From assembly GCF_001475935.1 (NCBI RefSeq), contig NZ_LDQA01000011.1, positions 53,202 to 117,201 on the forward strand: a stretch of DNA of 64,000 bases. Reading direction: 5' to 3'. This stretch comes from Aureimonas ureilytica. GTDB taxonomy: Bacteria; Pseudomonadota; Alphaproteobacteria; Rhizobiales; Rhizobiaceae. Of the stretch, positions 24,667 through 33,616 are shown piece after piece. How positions within the stretch are numbered: the first letter of the stretch is position 1; every line of letters starts with the position of its first letter. The position numbers were made by a program, and so were the translations under genes. The notes under the pieces were generated by a model that saw only the letters and a program-made list of their open reading frames with translations, made no database searches and had not been told where the DNA came from.

Positions 24667-27600
24667 CTAAACCCTTTTCAAAGCTGGTCGAGCGCCGAAG
24701 CCGCTGCGAAGGGTGGAATTTGACAGGGTGCCACGAGTGCCGATCTTCTCGGCAATCGCTTTATCGAGAACGACCGACATCGATCCGTCGCTTTGCCGCT
24801 CCACACGGGCATCCGCTTCAACGCCGGTATTGTTGACGACATTGAGCTTGACCTGCGGCATACCAGCCGACGTCCCGGACAGGTTGGGCGCTTGCAGGCT
24901 TGGCAGATTGTGGTTCGGAATGATCGTGCCGGATCGCCCCGGCACGAACAACTCAGGCCCACGCTCACCAACCTGATAGAGACTGCCGCCCCGTACCGCG
25001 CCGCCGTTGGCTCGACCAGGAACGGATGCAGCGCCCGAGCCGCCACCAAAGAGCCCACCGAACAAGCTGCCCAAGAGCCCGCTCCCTTTTGTGCCGCGCG
25101 CGCCAAACAGATCGTCAATGATCGAGTCGATCCCGCTTTCGAGGAGCCGATCACCGATCCGAGCCAGAGCGTTTCCCAACGCCTCGGACGCAGACTTGCC
25201 CTCGCGAAGGTCGGAAATGAACGAGCCCAGCACGTCGCGCGCGCCGTCGCGGAAATCATCCATGCGGTCGATCGCGGATTGCTGCGCATCTTCCAAGTCT
25301 CGCAGACTTTGCGCCGCCACCTCTTCGGAGGCGGCAGCGATGCCCCGCGCGTTGGCCAGCTCCAGGATGGCCGCTCGGAGTTCATCCGTGATCGGTATCC
25401 CCTCGCGCTTAAGCTCGTTTTCGAGCCGCGCGATCGTCATCGCCTTTTCGCGCTCAGTGGTGGACGCGCTCATGAGCGAGGTTTGAAGGACGATCCGCTT
25501 GGTTTCCTCGTCAACCGAGCCGAGCATGTCATCGATTGTTTTTTTCAGTTCCTTGCGCTTCTCCGCTTGCGCCTCAAGCGCAGCTTCGGAAGGCGTTAGA
25601 TCGCCGGCGGCGCGTCGCGTATCGGCAGCCCGGCGATCGGCATAGGCGATCACATCGTCAACCGTCTTCCCGCCGCCGAGGATGCTAGCATTGTTCTTGA
25701 TGGCCTCGGGGCGGATCAGGCCAGCCAGCGGCGTTCCCGGCGCGGCCTGAAGCACTTTCTTGGCGTCGTTCACGCCGAGGAAGTGCGACAGATGCAGGTT
25801 GCTTTCCGTCACCGCCAAGCCCGCCTTCTGGAGGACGGAAGCGTTTTCCTGCGCATAGGCTTCAATCAGACGCCGCGAGACATCGGCATCCGTTCGCAAT
25901 GAAAGGATCGCATCCCGGCCCAAGCTGGCGGCCCGCTCCGGGTAGTAACGGCGAAACAAGTCGAGCCAGGTGCTTTCGATGAACTGACCAACGCCCGTTG
26001 CCGACGAATTGGGGTTCTTGGCCGTCCGATCTCCGCCGCTTTCGGCCTTGACCGTCCGTTCGACGTAGGAAGACGTAGCCGCCTTACTGTTACCGTCGAT
26101 CAGCGCCTTTTGATCGGCTTGCTCCAACTCCTGCCGAGCCTTCAATCGAGCGCCGGCAGCGGCGATGTAACCGCCCGCCTTTTCGACCTCATCAGCGATT
26201 TCCTTCGCGCGCTTTTCGATCTCCAGTTCGCGCGCATCCAAAGCCGCGATCCGATCCCGCTCGCCCAAGACGCCATCCGCCTTGCGGATTTGGTCCATTC
26301 CCGCATCCTGCGCAGACCGAAATGAAGGCGCAGCATTCGCGCCCCCCGCCGCCTTGGCATTGAATTGCCCTTGCAGATTGATCAACTGCACCAGCTTTCG
26401 AGCGGCGGCCTCCAAGGCTTTCACGAGCTGATCGGTCTCGCCCGAAATGTCTGTCTCGGCGATCTTGTCGAGTTCGCGCAGGACATCGCCAGCTTTGTCC
26501 GGCGTCGTTTGAAGCAAGCGACCCAGCCGCTCGATGTTGTCGAGCGCCGACAGGTCGGACTGACTCCGGAACATGTCGGAGAACCCGCCCCGAAGCGTTT
26601 TTGTCAGATCGAGAAGGCGTTCGATCTCGGCCCGCCCCTCCGTCAGACCGAGGCCGGACAAGAGATCGCCAGCGATGTTGCCACCCGTGGCGGTCAGCGC
26701 CCGGATACGCCGCTCAATATCGCGGAGGCCCCGCGCGATCTGCCCCGCGCTCAGCCGATCGAGCGAGTCTTCAAGCTCTTTGACATCGGACGCCGCCCTT
26801 TTCGCGCCCGTGCCCACTTTCGCGAGCATGCCGTCCAGACCGTCGAGACTGTCCGCCGATTTGTCAGCCGATCCGCCCATCACCGCGAAGGCGGCGGCGA
26901 TTGCCCCGATCGTCCCAACGATCGGCCCCAAGGCCAGAGCCAACAGGGCGCGGCGAAACAGAGCCGTGGAAGCAGCAGCCGAAACAACGCCGCCCGTGTA
27001 GCGAGCAATCGAAGCAGACGCCAGATTGATCACGGGCGACACGCCGGCATAGGCCCCGATCAGAAGGCGCGTGACGATAATGAGCTGCCCGACGCTCAGG
27101 ATCGCACCGCCGATCGCGCGCCCGACCAGCGCGCCGGACAGGATCGCGCCGAACTTCAGGACAGTATCGGCTATGTCGTCAAAGTCGTCCGCGAAGGCGT
27201 TGAGCGCCACAATGAAGCGCTGCGATGCCCCAAGGCTGTCATCCGTCTGGCCAATATAACGAACCAGGGCGTTTTCGATCTTCTGAAACGCACCTTCGAA
27301 CGTGTCGGCGGACTTGCCGACGCGGGCCTGCAATTCCTTGCTGCCCGCGATCACCCCGTCAAAGAACTCTTTGCTCGAAAGCTCACTGTTTTTGGCGGCC
27401 TTGATCAGCGCCCCGAGATCGCCGTTGAAGCGCTTGATCCCGTTCGCCGCAGCCTCCAAGAGCGCTGGCGCGCCGTCGATCAGCGAGTTGAACTCTTCCG
27501 CCTGGATGATCGGCGAACGCAGCGCCTGCCCGAGCTGGAGCAACGCGCCAGCGGACTCGGTGGCGCTTCGGCCATCCGCCTTAAGCCCTGCCGCCACGGC

Positions 27601-28038
27601 TTCGGTGAACCGGAACACGTCCTGTTGGTCGTTCGTCAATTGCTGGCTGGCGCGCGAGATTTGCCCGTATAGCGAGACCTGCGCATTCAGCTCCACGCCG
27701 TACTTCTGCGCTTGATCGAACAGCCGCTCCAAAACGGCGGACTGCGCGTCGGCGGGCACCTTGGCCGAGATCAGCGCATTCCCGGCCCGCTTCCAGGCGT
27801 CGGCATATTGGATGATTTGCTGCGTCCCGATCACCCCGGCCGCCGTGGTGGCGATCGAGCGGATGTTTACGTTCATCCGCTTCGTGCTTTGCGCCACACT
27901 ATCATCCGTGCGGCGAATGCCCATTTCGATGCGCGCTGCCGCCTTATTAAACGCCGACGCAGCCACGGCCATTTCGTCGTCAAAGCCCGCAACCTTGGCT
28001 GTGATCTGGTAGACAAGCTCTTCCGCAGTAATGGACAT
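24667..28038 (-). CDS. Tape measure protein with embedded lytic transglycosylase-like domain
   Basis: At 1123 residues this is the second-longest phage gene. It has an N-terminal tape measure domain (ITAKVAGFDDEMAVAASAFN onward), long helical stretches and hydrophobic segments around residues 290-390. Residues about 680-800 (VKAESGGDRTAKNPNSSATG, then GQFIESTW) match a transglycosylase SLT-type domain, with Glu as general acid. The C-terminal part is glycine-rich. It sets tail length and can cut peptidoglycan during DNA entry. Confidence 0.88.
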   Translation of the reverse strand: MSITAEELVYQITAKVAGFDDEMAVAASAFNKAAARIEMGIRRTDDSVAQSTKRMNVNIRSIATTAAGVIGTQQIIQYADAWKRAGNALISAKVPADAQSAVLERLFDQAQKYGVELNAQVSLYGQISRASQQLTNDQQDVFRFTEAVAAGLKADGRSATESAGALLQLGQALRSPIIQAEEFNSLIDGAPALLEAAANGIKRFNGDLGALIKAAKNSELSSKEFFDGVIAGSKELQARVGKSADTFEGAFQKIENALVRYIGQTDDSLGASQRFIVALNAFADDFDDIADTVLKFGAILSGALVGRAIGGAILSVGQLIIVTRLLIGAYAGVSPVINLASASIARYTGGVVSAAASTALFRRALLALALGPIVGTIGAIAAAFAVMGGSADKSADSLDGLDGMLAKVGTGAKRAASDVKELEDSLDRLSAGQIARGLRDIERRIRALTATGGNIAGDLLSGLGLTEGRAEIERLLDLTKTLRGGFSDMFRSQSDLSALDNIERLGRLLQTTPDKAGDVLRELDKIAETDISGETDQLVKALEAAARKLVQLINLQGQFNAKAAGGANAAPSFRSAQDAGMDQIRKADGVLGERDRIAALDARELEIEKRAKEIADEVEKAGGYIAAAGARLKARQELEQADQKALIDGNSKAATSSYVERTVKAESGGDRTAKNPNSSATGVGQFIESTWLDLFRRYYPERAASLGRDAILSLRTDADVSRRLIEAYAQENASVLQKAGLAVTESNLHLSHFLGVNDAKKVLQAAPGTPLAGLIRPEAIKNNASILGGGKTVDDVIAYADRRAADTRRAAGDLTPSEAALEAQAEKRKELKKTIDDMLGSVDEETKRIVLQTSLMSASTTEREKAMTIARLENELKREGIPITDELRAAILELANARGIAAASEEVAAQSLRDLEDAQQSAIDRMDDFRDGARDVLGSFISDLREGKSASEALGNALARIGDRLLESGIDSIIDDLFGARGTKGSGLLGSLFGGLFGGGSGAASVPGRANGGAVRGGSLYQVGERGPELFVPGRSGTIIPNHNLPSLQAPNLSGTSAGMPQVKLNVVNNTGVEADARVERQSDGSMSVVLDKAIAEKIGTRGTLSNSTLRSGFGARPALKRV

Positions 28039-28047
28039 AGATCGATC

Positions 28048-28203
28048 CTAAGCACCGACGAACGCAGCCAGCTCGTCAACCTCATCCAGCGATAGCTCGC
28101 GCGCGGCCTCTTCATCGGACTGATGGGCGCGCCGATACCCATCCGCCGCCGCCTGGAACTGCCAGAGGCTGCACCGATCGACCTGATCGGGCGACCAGCC
28201 CAT
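28048..28203 (-). CDS. Small tail assembly chaperone (GTA-type TAC), 51 residues
   Basis: Read from the minus strand, ATG at 28203 to TAG at 28048 gives MGWSPDQVDRCSLWQFQAAA and then DGYRRAH, with an acidic end LSLDEVDELAAF. This W-x-F-x-A-x-x-GYxxAH pattern fits the small tail assembly chaperones found after the gp10-like gene in gene transfer agents and related phages. It overlaps that gene's stop as TGATG. It should help load the tape measure protein. Confidence 0.72.
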   Translation of the reverse strand: MGWSPDQVDRCSLWQFQAAADGYRRAHQSDEEAARELSLDEVDELAAFVGA

Positions 28204-28607
28204 CACGGCTCCGGCTGCGTAGAAGCCGGCGAAGGCGAGTGCTCCATTGGGTCGCGCACGCTCTCCGCCGGCACCCGTTTTCCCAGGCGTTCATCCTCGA
28301 CACCGTGGATCGCCGCCATCACGACCGAGTAGGCGAGCACGACGTTCGAAGCCAAAGCCCCGTCGTGGACATGACGATCCACGAGCTTGCGGGCTTCGTC
28401 CTGCGCTGTCCCCGCGCCCATCAGGCCGAGGCGAAGCGTCTCGCGCACATCGTCAACGAGCCATTGGCCAGCCTGCAAGCGCCCGGCGATAACGGGCGGC
28501 CCCGAGTGGTTGCAGCGCTCCTGAAGCTGGCGCAGCTCCCCGATGCGGAGACGGAACGAATACGTTCCATCCCAGCAATCGAGGTCGATTTCGCCGCCCC
28601 GGCTCAA
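28203..28607 (-). CDS. GTA gp10-like tail assembly protein
   Basis: The 134-residue protein (GGEIDLDCWDGTYSFRLRIG, then LRQLQERC) matches the GTA-gp10 / tail assembly chaperone family of alphaproteobacterial gene transfer agents and siphophages. It lies between the tail tube and tape measure genes, and overlaps the tube gene by 4 bases. Confidence 0.7.
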   Translation of the reverse strand: MSRGGEIDLDCWDGTYSFRLRIGELRQLQERCNHSGPPVIAGRLQAGQWLVDDVRETLRLGLMGAGTAQDEARKLVDRHVHDGALASNVVLAYSVVMAAIHGVEDERLGKRVPAESVRDPMEHSPSPASTQPEP

Positions 28608-29041
28608 GCCTCCGTCCTCTTGAAGGCACCATCGCTTTCCATCTGGATCGAAAGCTGGACGCGGGCTCCGTCATCCGCCGTCAGCTCCATGGAGGAGATG
28701 TGGAAACGCTGTTCATAGGTGATCTTCGTCGCGCCCCAGTCCATTTCCACCCGGCAGTTGACCGACTCCGTGCTCTCGAACGCCTTTTCCCAGACAGGAA
28801 GCGCCGACTTGGCGAGGATCCCCGAACCGCTGATCGAGGACGACAGACTGCGAACGTCACGCGCGACATGGGACGGCGCGTCGGGATCGTCACAGTCGGG
28901 AACGGTGACATCGGTCAGCTCTTTCGAGCGGCTGAAAGACCGCGAAGTGAAACCGCAAGGCGCGGTGAACACTTCCGGGGTCGCGCCATTGCCGAGCAGG
29001 ACGCGGAACTTACCGAACCGCATGGTTTGTGGTTGGGCCAC
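28604..29041 (-). CDS. Major tail tube protein
   Basis: The 145-residue protein has the position and length of a siphovirus tail tube subunit, and a strand-rich sequence (TMRFGKFRVLLGNGATPEVF, DVTVPDCDDPDAP) as in the phage tail tube 2 family. Many copies stack to form the tail tube. Confidence 0.78.
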   Translation of the reverse strand: MAQPQTMRFGKFRVLLGNGATPEVFTAPCGFTSRSFSRSKELTDVTVPDCDDPDAPSHVARDVRSLSSSISGSGILAKSALPVWEKAFESTESVNCRVEMDWGATKITYEQRFHISSMELTADDGARVQLSIQMESDGAFKRTEA

Positions 29042-29101
29042 GTTGGCCTCCCTTGATTGTCGCGATGGGACAGGTGCTGAAACGAAAGGCCAGAGGCCCG
29101 C

Positions 29102-29494
29102 TTATTCGGCCTCGACAGAGGCGCGAAGGTCGATCGCCGCGTGGGACGTGATGCCGTCCGCGTCGCGAAGATATCGAATGGCGTGGACGCGCAAATCAGT
29201 GAGCGTCGCCCCTTCGAAGGGGATGATCTGACGATGCAGAAGAGCCCGGATCGCCCCGGCGATCCGCTTCGACTGGACGAAACCCGGCTCACTTGTCCAA
29301 ACGTCGATTTGCTGCGCGATCAGGACCGCGCGGATGCAATCGGCGTCATCATCCGCCTCGTCGCACGGCCCGAACGAAACATAGGGCGTCAAAGCGCCGA
29401 TCGGCACCGAGTCATAGACCGGAGGGCTGCCATCGATCGTACCTTGGAGGCGATCGAAGACAGCCTTTTGCAGGGCAAGGGCGTAGCTCGTCAT
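29102..29494 (-). CDS. DUF3168 tail terminator-like protein
   Basis: The 130-residue protein starts SYALALQKAVFDRLQGTIDG and includes PPVYDSVPIGALTPYVSFG, the hallmark of DUF3168, whose members cap the tail before joining to the head. It overlaps the HK97 gp10-like gene by 4 bases and precedes the tail tube gene, as usual. Confidence 0.8.
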   Translation of the reverse strand: MTSYALALQKAVFDRLQGTIDGSPPVYDSVPIGALTPYVSFGPCDEADDDADCIRAVLIAQQIDVWTSEPGFVQSKRIAGAIRALLHRQIIPFEGATLTDLRVHAIRYLRDADGITSHAAIDLRASVEAE

Positions 29495-30012
29495 GGCGAG
29501 GACCGCGCCCTGCGAATGGCGCGGATCACCGCATTGCTCACGGCGCGGTCGATCTTGCGTTTGTTGCCCCGAATGGTCGGATAGAAGAAGGGCTGCGCGG
29601 GCGCGCCCGGATGTTGCTTTCCTTCATGCTGCCCGCCGGCAATGTGCGGCGCGGCCCCGAACTCTACGAGATGCGCATAGCGCACATCATAGTTGCCGGC
29701 AGAAATCCGCACGGAAAGCTCATGATCCCCACCCCCGCCTTGGGAATAGAGGACACGAGCCTGATCGCCGTATCGCCATGTGATGCTATCGCGCAGCTCG
29801 CCGGACTCGACCGGAACACGCCCGCGCATCTCGACACAAAGCCCTTCCGCAGCCGCCGCCAACTCGCGCCGAATTTCCTTTTTGGCCTCGGCCGGGATGC
29901 GTTTGAGCGTCTGCGCGATGCGCGCCTTCGCCTTCAGCGTCTTGGCGTTGTTCTGGCGCGTGATAGCCGCTCTGCGACCTTTGGAAAGGCCGGAGTTCTG
30001 CCCGTCACTCAT
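29491..30012 (-). CDS. HK97 gp10-like tail completion protein
   Basis: The ATG at 30012 with GGAGG 9 bases upstream gives 173 residues; the frame extends further but has no reason to. The middle part has RVPVESGELRDSITWRYGD and YAHLVEFGAAPH, the two signatures of HK97-gp10 family proteins that help join head and tail. Confidence 0.82.
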   Translation of the reverse strand: MSDGQNSGLSKGRRAAITRQNNAKTLKAKARIAQTLKRIPAEAKKEIRRELAAAAEGLCVEMRGRVPVESGELRDSITWRYGDQARVLYSQGGGGDHELSVRISAGNYDVRYAHLVEFGAAPHIAGGQHEGKQHPGAPAQPFFYPTIRGNKRKIDRAVSNAVIRAIRRARSSP

Positions 30013-30172
30013 CGGCGTCCGCCTCCGGCTTGGCCTCCAGAGCGCCGGCCTCGACGGCGGCGTCATAGTGCGATTTCGGCACATTGCCGGACCATCCGGC
30101 CGGGTAAGCCACGATCGAAGGCTTGCCCGGCACGCGATAATCGAAATCCTTCGCAAATGTCGCTTTCGGCAT
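30005..30172 (-). CDS. Small head-tail module protein, 55 residues
   Basis: ATG at 30172 to TGA at 30005 on the minus strand gives MPKATFAKDFDYRVPGKPSI, then VAYPAGWSGNVPKSHYDAAV and an acidic tail. Its start overlaps the stop of the head closure gene as TGATG, and its 3' end overlaps the gp10-like gene by 8 bases. Small proteins with a similar YRVPGKPSxxAYPAG start occur in this slot in phages of Hyphomicrobiales. The role is unknown. Confidence 0.7.
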   Translation of the reverse strand: MPKATFAKDFDYRVPGKPSIVAYPAGWSGNVPKSHYDAAVEAGALEAKPEADADE

Positions 30173-30510
30173 CAGTCTGGCCCTCCGCTTTCGGCTGTTA
30201 TGTCGAGGAAAGCGCGATCGGCGCTCGGGACGATGGCGCGAACATTGTAGACTTGCCCTGTCCGCGTATCGGTGGCGCGCCAGTCGGTTTTGATGTCGCG
30301 CGTCTGCGCGGTCCGTCGAACGCGGATGACGACGGGTTGCCGCCCCGCCAAGCGCGAGGCGATCACGGTCTCGGAGCCCTTCAGGTAGCGAATGTGCGCC
30401 GACACCGTGATCGCAGGCACGAACGGTCCAGGGCGAGTGTTCCCGTAGCCATCCGGCACACCACCTCGCACCCCGAACGAAACGCGGTCGGAGAGTTTCC
30501 CGGCACTCAT
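30172..30510 (-). CDS. Phage head closure / head-tail adaptor
   Basis: The ATG at 30510 overlaps the upstream stop as TGATG and gives 112 residues: SAGKLSDRVSFGVRGGVPDG, with KTDWRATDTRTGQVYNVRAI. This is the head-tail joining (SPP1 gp16-like) pattern, found between gp6-like connector and gp10-like genes. It closes the portal channel. Confidence 0.8.
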   Translation of the reverse strand: MSAGKLSDRVSFGVRGGVPDGYGNTRPGPFVPAITVSAHIRYLKGSETVIASRLAGRQPVVIRVRRTAQTRDIKTDWRATDTRTGQVYNVRAIVPSADRAFLDITAESGGPD

Positions 30511-31064
30511 CAGCTCCACACCCGATACGGCCAGAGCAACCGTTCGACGGTCGTCGGCATGTTGATCGGAGCCTTGGTTCCCTCGGCCGTGCTTTCCCGG
30601 TTGGCGTAGAGATCGCCGACCATCAGCAGGATCGCCGCCCTGATCGGTGCGGGAACGACCTCATAGCCGGCGACAAACTCGACGCGCACGGCTTCTTCGG
30701 TCGCCAAGGCATCAGGCCAACGATGACCGAAGGACGGACCTAGCAGCGAGCCCCGAACTTCATAGTCGCCGACTGGCACAGCCGACACCACGTTGGCGGC
30801 GTCGAGATAGCGAACGGAAACGATGCGAACGACCGGCTCATAAGGGAGCCGCATCGCGTCGCAGAACGCATCCAGCCGTGCCTCCAGTGTCTGCAAGCCG
30901 ATGGATCGTCCCAGCCAGCCCTCCGGCCCGTCGATATGCCCCTGCGCTGCCGCAATGAGGCTCGCGATAAACGCGTCATCCTCAGGCCAATCGACCCGGA
31001 GATGACGCTTGGCCTCGTTCAGCGAGACCGCCGCCAGAGGCGGAACAATGACGACGGTCCGCAT
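30510..31064 (-). CDS. Head-tail connector (gp6-like)
   Basis: The 184-residue protein has the gp6-like start AVSLNEAKRHLRVDWPEDDA, then FIASLIAAAQGHID and LEARLDAFCDAMRLPY. Proteins of this family form a ring under the portal. It follows the capsid and a small gene, in the standard HK97 order. Confidence 0.85.
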   Translation of the reverse strand: MRTVVIVPPLAAVSLNEAKRHLRVDWPEDDAFIASLIAAAQGHIDGPEGWLGRSIGLQTLEARLDAFCDAMRLPYEPVVRIVSVRYLDAANVVSAVPVGDYEVRGSLLGPSFGHRWPDALATEEAVRVEFVAGYEVVPAPIRAAILLMVGDLYANRESTAEGTKAPINMPTTVERLLWPYRVWS

Positions 31065-31067
31065 GGA

Positions 31068-31361
31068 TCAGGCGGCCTGTTCCGCGATGGCTTTCAAGAT
31101 CGCGGAACGAATGTCATCCTTCTTCGTCGCGTCGCCGAGATCGATCCCTTTCGTCGCCGCAAACTCGCGCAGCTCGGAAACTGACATGCCGTCGAGATCG
31201 ATGGTCGAGCCATGTGAAGCCCCCGAGCCATTGTCCTTCTCGACCAGCCCGTTTTCCTTCAGCTTGTCGAAGGTCTCGGGTTCCACGTCGATCGTATCAC
31301 CAGCGCGGACGCTTTCCGCGCCATGCTGGAAGCCCCAGAGGGCGCGCGCTTTCACGCTCAT
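31068..31361 (-). CDS. Small phage protein with HeH/LEM-like domain
   Basis: The ATG at 31361 gives 97 residues. The N-terminal half (VKARALWGFQHGAESVRAGD) resembles small capsid-adjacent phage proteins, and the C-terminal half (MSVSELREFAATKGIDLG, TKKDDIRSAILKAI) is a helix-extended-helix motif of the HeH/LEM type seen in phage structural genes. The role is probably in the head, but is not established. Confidence 0.65.
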   Translation of the reverse strand: MSVKARALWGFQHGAESVRAGDTIDVEPETFDKLKENGLVEKDNGSGASHGSTIDLDGMSVSELREFAATKGIDLGDATKKDDIRSAILKAIAEQAA

Positions 31362-31427
31362 GGTCCTGTCTCCAGTGATGTCAGAGGGAGAAAAACGAGC
31401 GGCGAGAACGCCGCCCAATGGTCGGGA

Positions 31428-32747
31428 TCAGACCGAGAAGCGGCCCTTGATCAGGGCGGCCGGGCGCTTGACCGCGAGCGCCAGGCGCTTTTCGGCGCGC
31501 ACCGTCAGCATGTTCCTGACGAAGTTGTCGCGATCCTCGGACGAGATCACGACTTCAACGTCCATGCGATCGTAGATCTTCGCCGCCGAACGGAAGGCAC
31601 CGACCAGGAAGTTATCCTCGTCCTGTGCCTGCGTGGCGATCACCGGGCGACCCCAGAGCTGCGGCCCGGCGAGCTGGACGATATTGGCGAAGATGTAATT
31701 CCCGCCGGCATCCTTGGTCAGTTCGATGCGAGCCCAATCGGTCGGATGCAGCACGATACCGTCAGCGGGGAATTCCGTCAGCGATGCCTGGAGCAAGGCC
31801 AAACGGATCGTATCGATCATCGTTTTGGCGGCAGGGTTGAAGGCCGCCGCATAGGCCGTCGCCTGCGTCATCAGGCCGTTGAGATTTTCGCCGACGCCCG
31901 AACCCTTGAGGATTTGGGCCTCTTCGGCGAAGTCCAGACCATAACGCAACTCGCCGTCGATCTCGCCTTGAAGCTGCGGAATGTCGTCCATCGCCTGACG
32001 CGATACAGGGATCCAATGCGCAACCGTTCGCACCGCCGCCTCGGCAAGCGCCCAAGTATAGTTTGACTCCGGCTTGAGCGCACCTTCAGCGACTGGAGCC
32101 GCCGCGTTCGTGCGCGCCGTCTGCTTGGCATACTGGACAAGGTTCGAAGCGGTGGAGCCTTGATCGAGAAGCTGGCGGATCGTCATCTGACGGCGCGGGA
32201 TGCCAAGAACTTCAGTTTCGCGCTCGGGAACGATCAGTGTTCCGGCGCTGGTGCTCGCCGACGTAATCGCATTCTGGACGCCGATCTTCAGCGTCCCCAA
32301 ACCGCCGTTCGCAGCGAATTGCTTGACGCTATCGAGCGCCACCACTTGCTCACCCAACGACTTCGGAGCCTCGCGCCCGCCAGCGCCGCCGAGCCGGCTG
32401 GAAAGCCGCTGTTCAAGGTCGAGATTGCGATCGGACAGCTCGCTCAGACGGTTTTCGAGCTTGCTGTGAGCATCCTTCAGCGCCGCCTGCGCACTCAGGA
32501 GCTGATCGGCTTTCTGGGCGACTTCGGCCGTCACCTTGCCGGCGTCGGCGCTCTGCTTGAGGGCGTTTTCAGCCGTCTTTTTCACGTCGTCGCCGACGCG
32601 GGTCAGCTCGCTCTTCACGTCCTTCAGGAGCTGTTCGAGCTTGCCGGCGTCCATCGCGTCATTGCGCACGTCCGAGAGAGCCGCCGCAGGACGAGACATG
32701 GCAAGGAGGGCCGCGAGCGGAGCCAGCGGCATCGTTTTGGTCAACAT
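31428..32747 (-). CDS. Major capsid protein, HK97 fold
   Basis: The 439-residue protein has an N-terminal helical, coiled-coil delta region (about 25-125) that would be removed by the maturation protease, followed by an HK97-fold body with QNAITSASTSAGTLIVPERE and LQGEIDGELRYGLDFAEEAQ. Length and order after the ClpP-like protease are typical. It builds the icosahedral shell. Confidence 0.92.
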   Translation of the reverse strand: MLTKTMPLAPLAALLAMSRPAAALSDVRNDAMDAGKLEQLLKDVKSELTRVGDDVKKTAENALKQSADAGKVTAEVAQKADQLLSAQAALKDAHSKLENRLSELSDRNLDLEQRLSSRLGGAGGREAPKSLGEQVVALDSVKQFAANGGLGTLKIGVQNAITSASTSAGTLIVPERETEVLGIPRRQMTIRQLLDQGSTASNLVQYAKQTARTNAAAPVAEGALKPESNYTWALAEAAVRTVAHWIPVSRQAMDDIPQLQGEIDGELRYGLDFAEEAQILKGSGVGENLNGLMTQATAYAAAFNPAAKTMIDTIRLALLQASLTEFPADGIVLHPTDWARIELTKDAGGNYIFANIVQLAGPQLWGRPVIATQAQDEDNFLVGAFRSAAKIYDRMDVEVVISSEDRDNFVRNMLTVRAEKRLALAVKRPAALIKGRFSV

Positions 32748-32765
32748 GGGAGTGTCCCCTTGGGA

Positions 32766-33611
32766 TCAGATGGATTTCAGGCTGGCGAGGAGGTCGGAAA
32801 CCTCGGCGATCACGGCAGCGTCTTGCGTACCGGTTGCGGCAGCGTCGTGCGTGCCGCCTTTCAGCGCCTGGACGATCTCCCGGCGCTCCGAGCGCGGGAC
32901 ATTGAGCTGGGCGAGAAGGGTATCGAGCTTATGGGCCGCCACGGTGGAGCGGCCCTCGGCCGAGTTGCGGGCGCGGTTTTCGACCGCATCCGCCGAGAGA
33001 AGACTATCGGCGAAACCCTTGGACACGGCGTCATTTCCGCCGATCCACGCTTCGCGATCCAGCATCTTCGCCAGTTCCTTGGCGTCCATGCCGGTGCGCG
33101 CGGCGTAGATGTCCACCGCCGCCGCGTCGAAGGGCTCCAGCCAGTCCGCCACGTCGCGAAGCGCATGGCGATCCCCGGAGGCGACGATCCAAGTGTTGTG
33201 GATCATCAGGAAGCCGGATCGGGCAATCTGAATCTCATCGCCGGCCATGGCGATCACAGACGCGGCCGACGCCGCGATCCCGAGCACCTTGACCGTGACA
33301 TGCGCCGGATGCTCGCGCAGGGCATTGTAGATCGCGAGCCCTTCAAAGAACGATCCGCCCGGCGAGTTGATGTTGACCACCACGTCGCGCTTGCCGATCG
33401 CGCGAAGCGCGGCCGAGACGCGCTTGGCCGTGACGCCCTCGCCGTACCAGTCCGCCCCGATTACATCGAGCACGGAAATGGTGTTATCGGCTTCGCCGTC
33501 GCTGGCGGCCTGCACATCGGGGTTCCAGCGCTCCAGCGCAGCCGGGGTCGTTTCCGTGCGCATACCGGGACGCGCCACGATCGTGGCGGCGGGAAGTGTT
33601 CGCTTGCTCAT
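32766..33611 (-). CDS. ClpP-like head maturation protease
   Basis: The ATG at 33611 gives 281 residues. The ClpP/S49 fold is seen in VNINSPGGSFFEGLAIYNAL, GIAASAASVIAMAG with the nucleophilic Ser, and FLMIHNTW with the catalytic His. It cleaves the capsid delta domain during head maturation. The frame runs upstream to 34058 without a start that makes sense and would overlap the portal gene. Confidence 0.88.
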   Translation of the reverse strand: MSKRTLPAATIVARPGMRTETTPAALERWNPDVQAASDGEADNTISVLDVIGADWYGEGVTAKRVSAALRAIGKRDVVVNINSPGGSFFEGLAIYNALREHPAHVTVKVLGIAASAASVIAMAGDEIQIARSGFLMIHNTWIVASGDRHALRDVADWLEPFDAAAVDIYAARTGMDAKELAKMLDREAWIGGNDAVSKGFADSLLSADAVENRARNSAEGRSTVAAHKLDTLLAQLNVPRSERREIVQALKGGTHDAAATGTQDAAVIAEVSDLLASLKSI

Positions 33612-33616
33612 GATCG

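Noticed and set aside
28100..28250. Programmed -1 frameshift between the two tail chaperone genes
   Set aside because: No slippery heptamer such as GGGAAAG or AAAAAAA is seen near the first stop, and the small downstream gene has its own ATG in a TGATG overlap.
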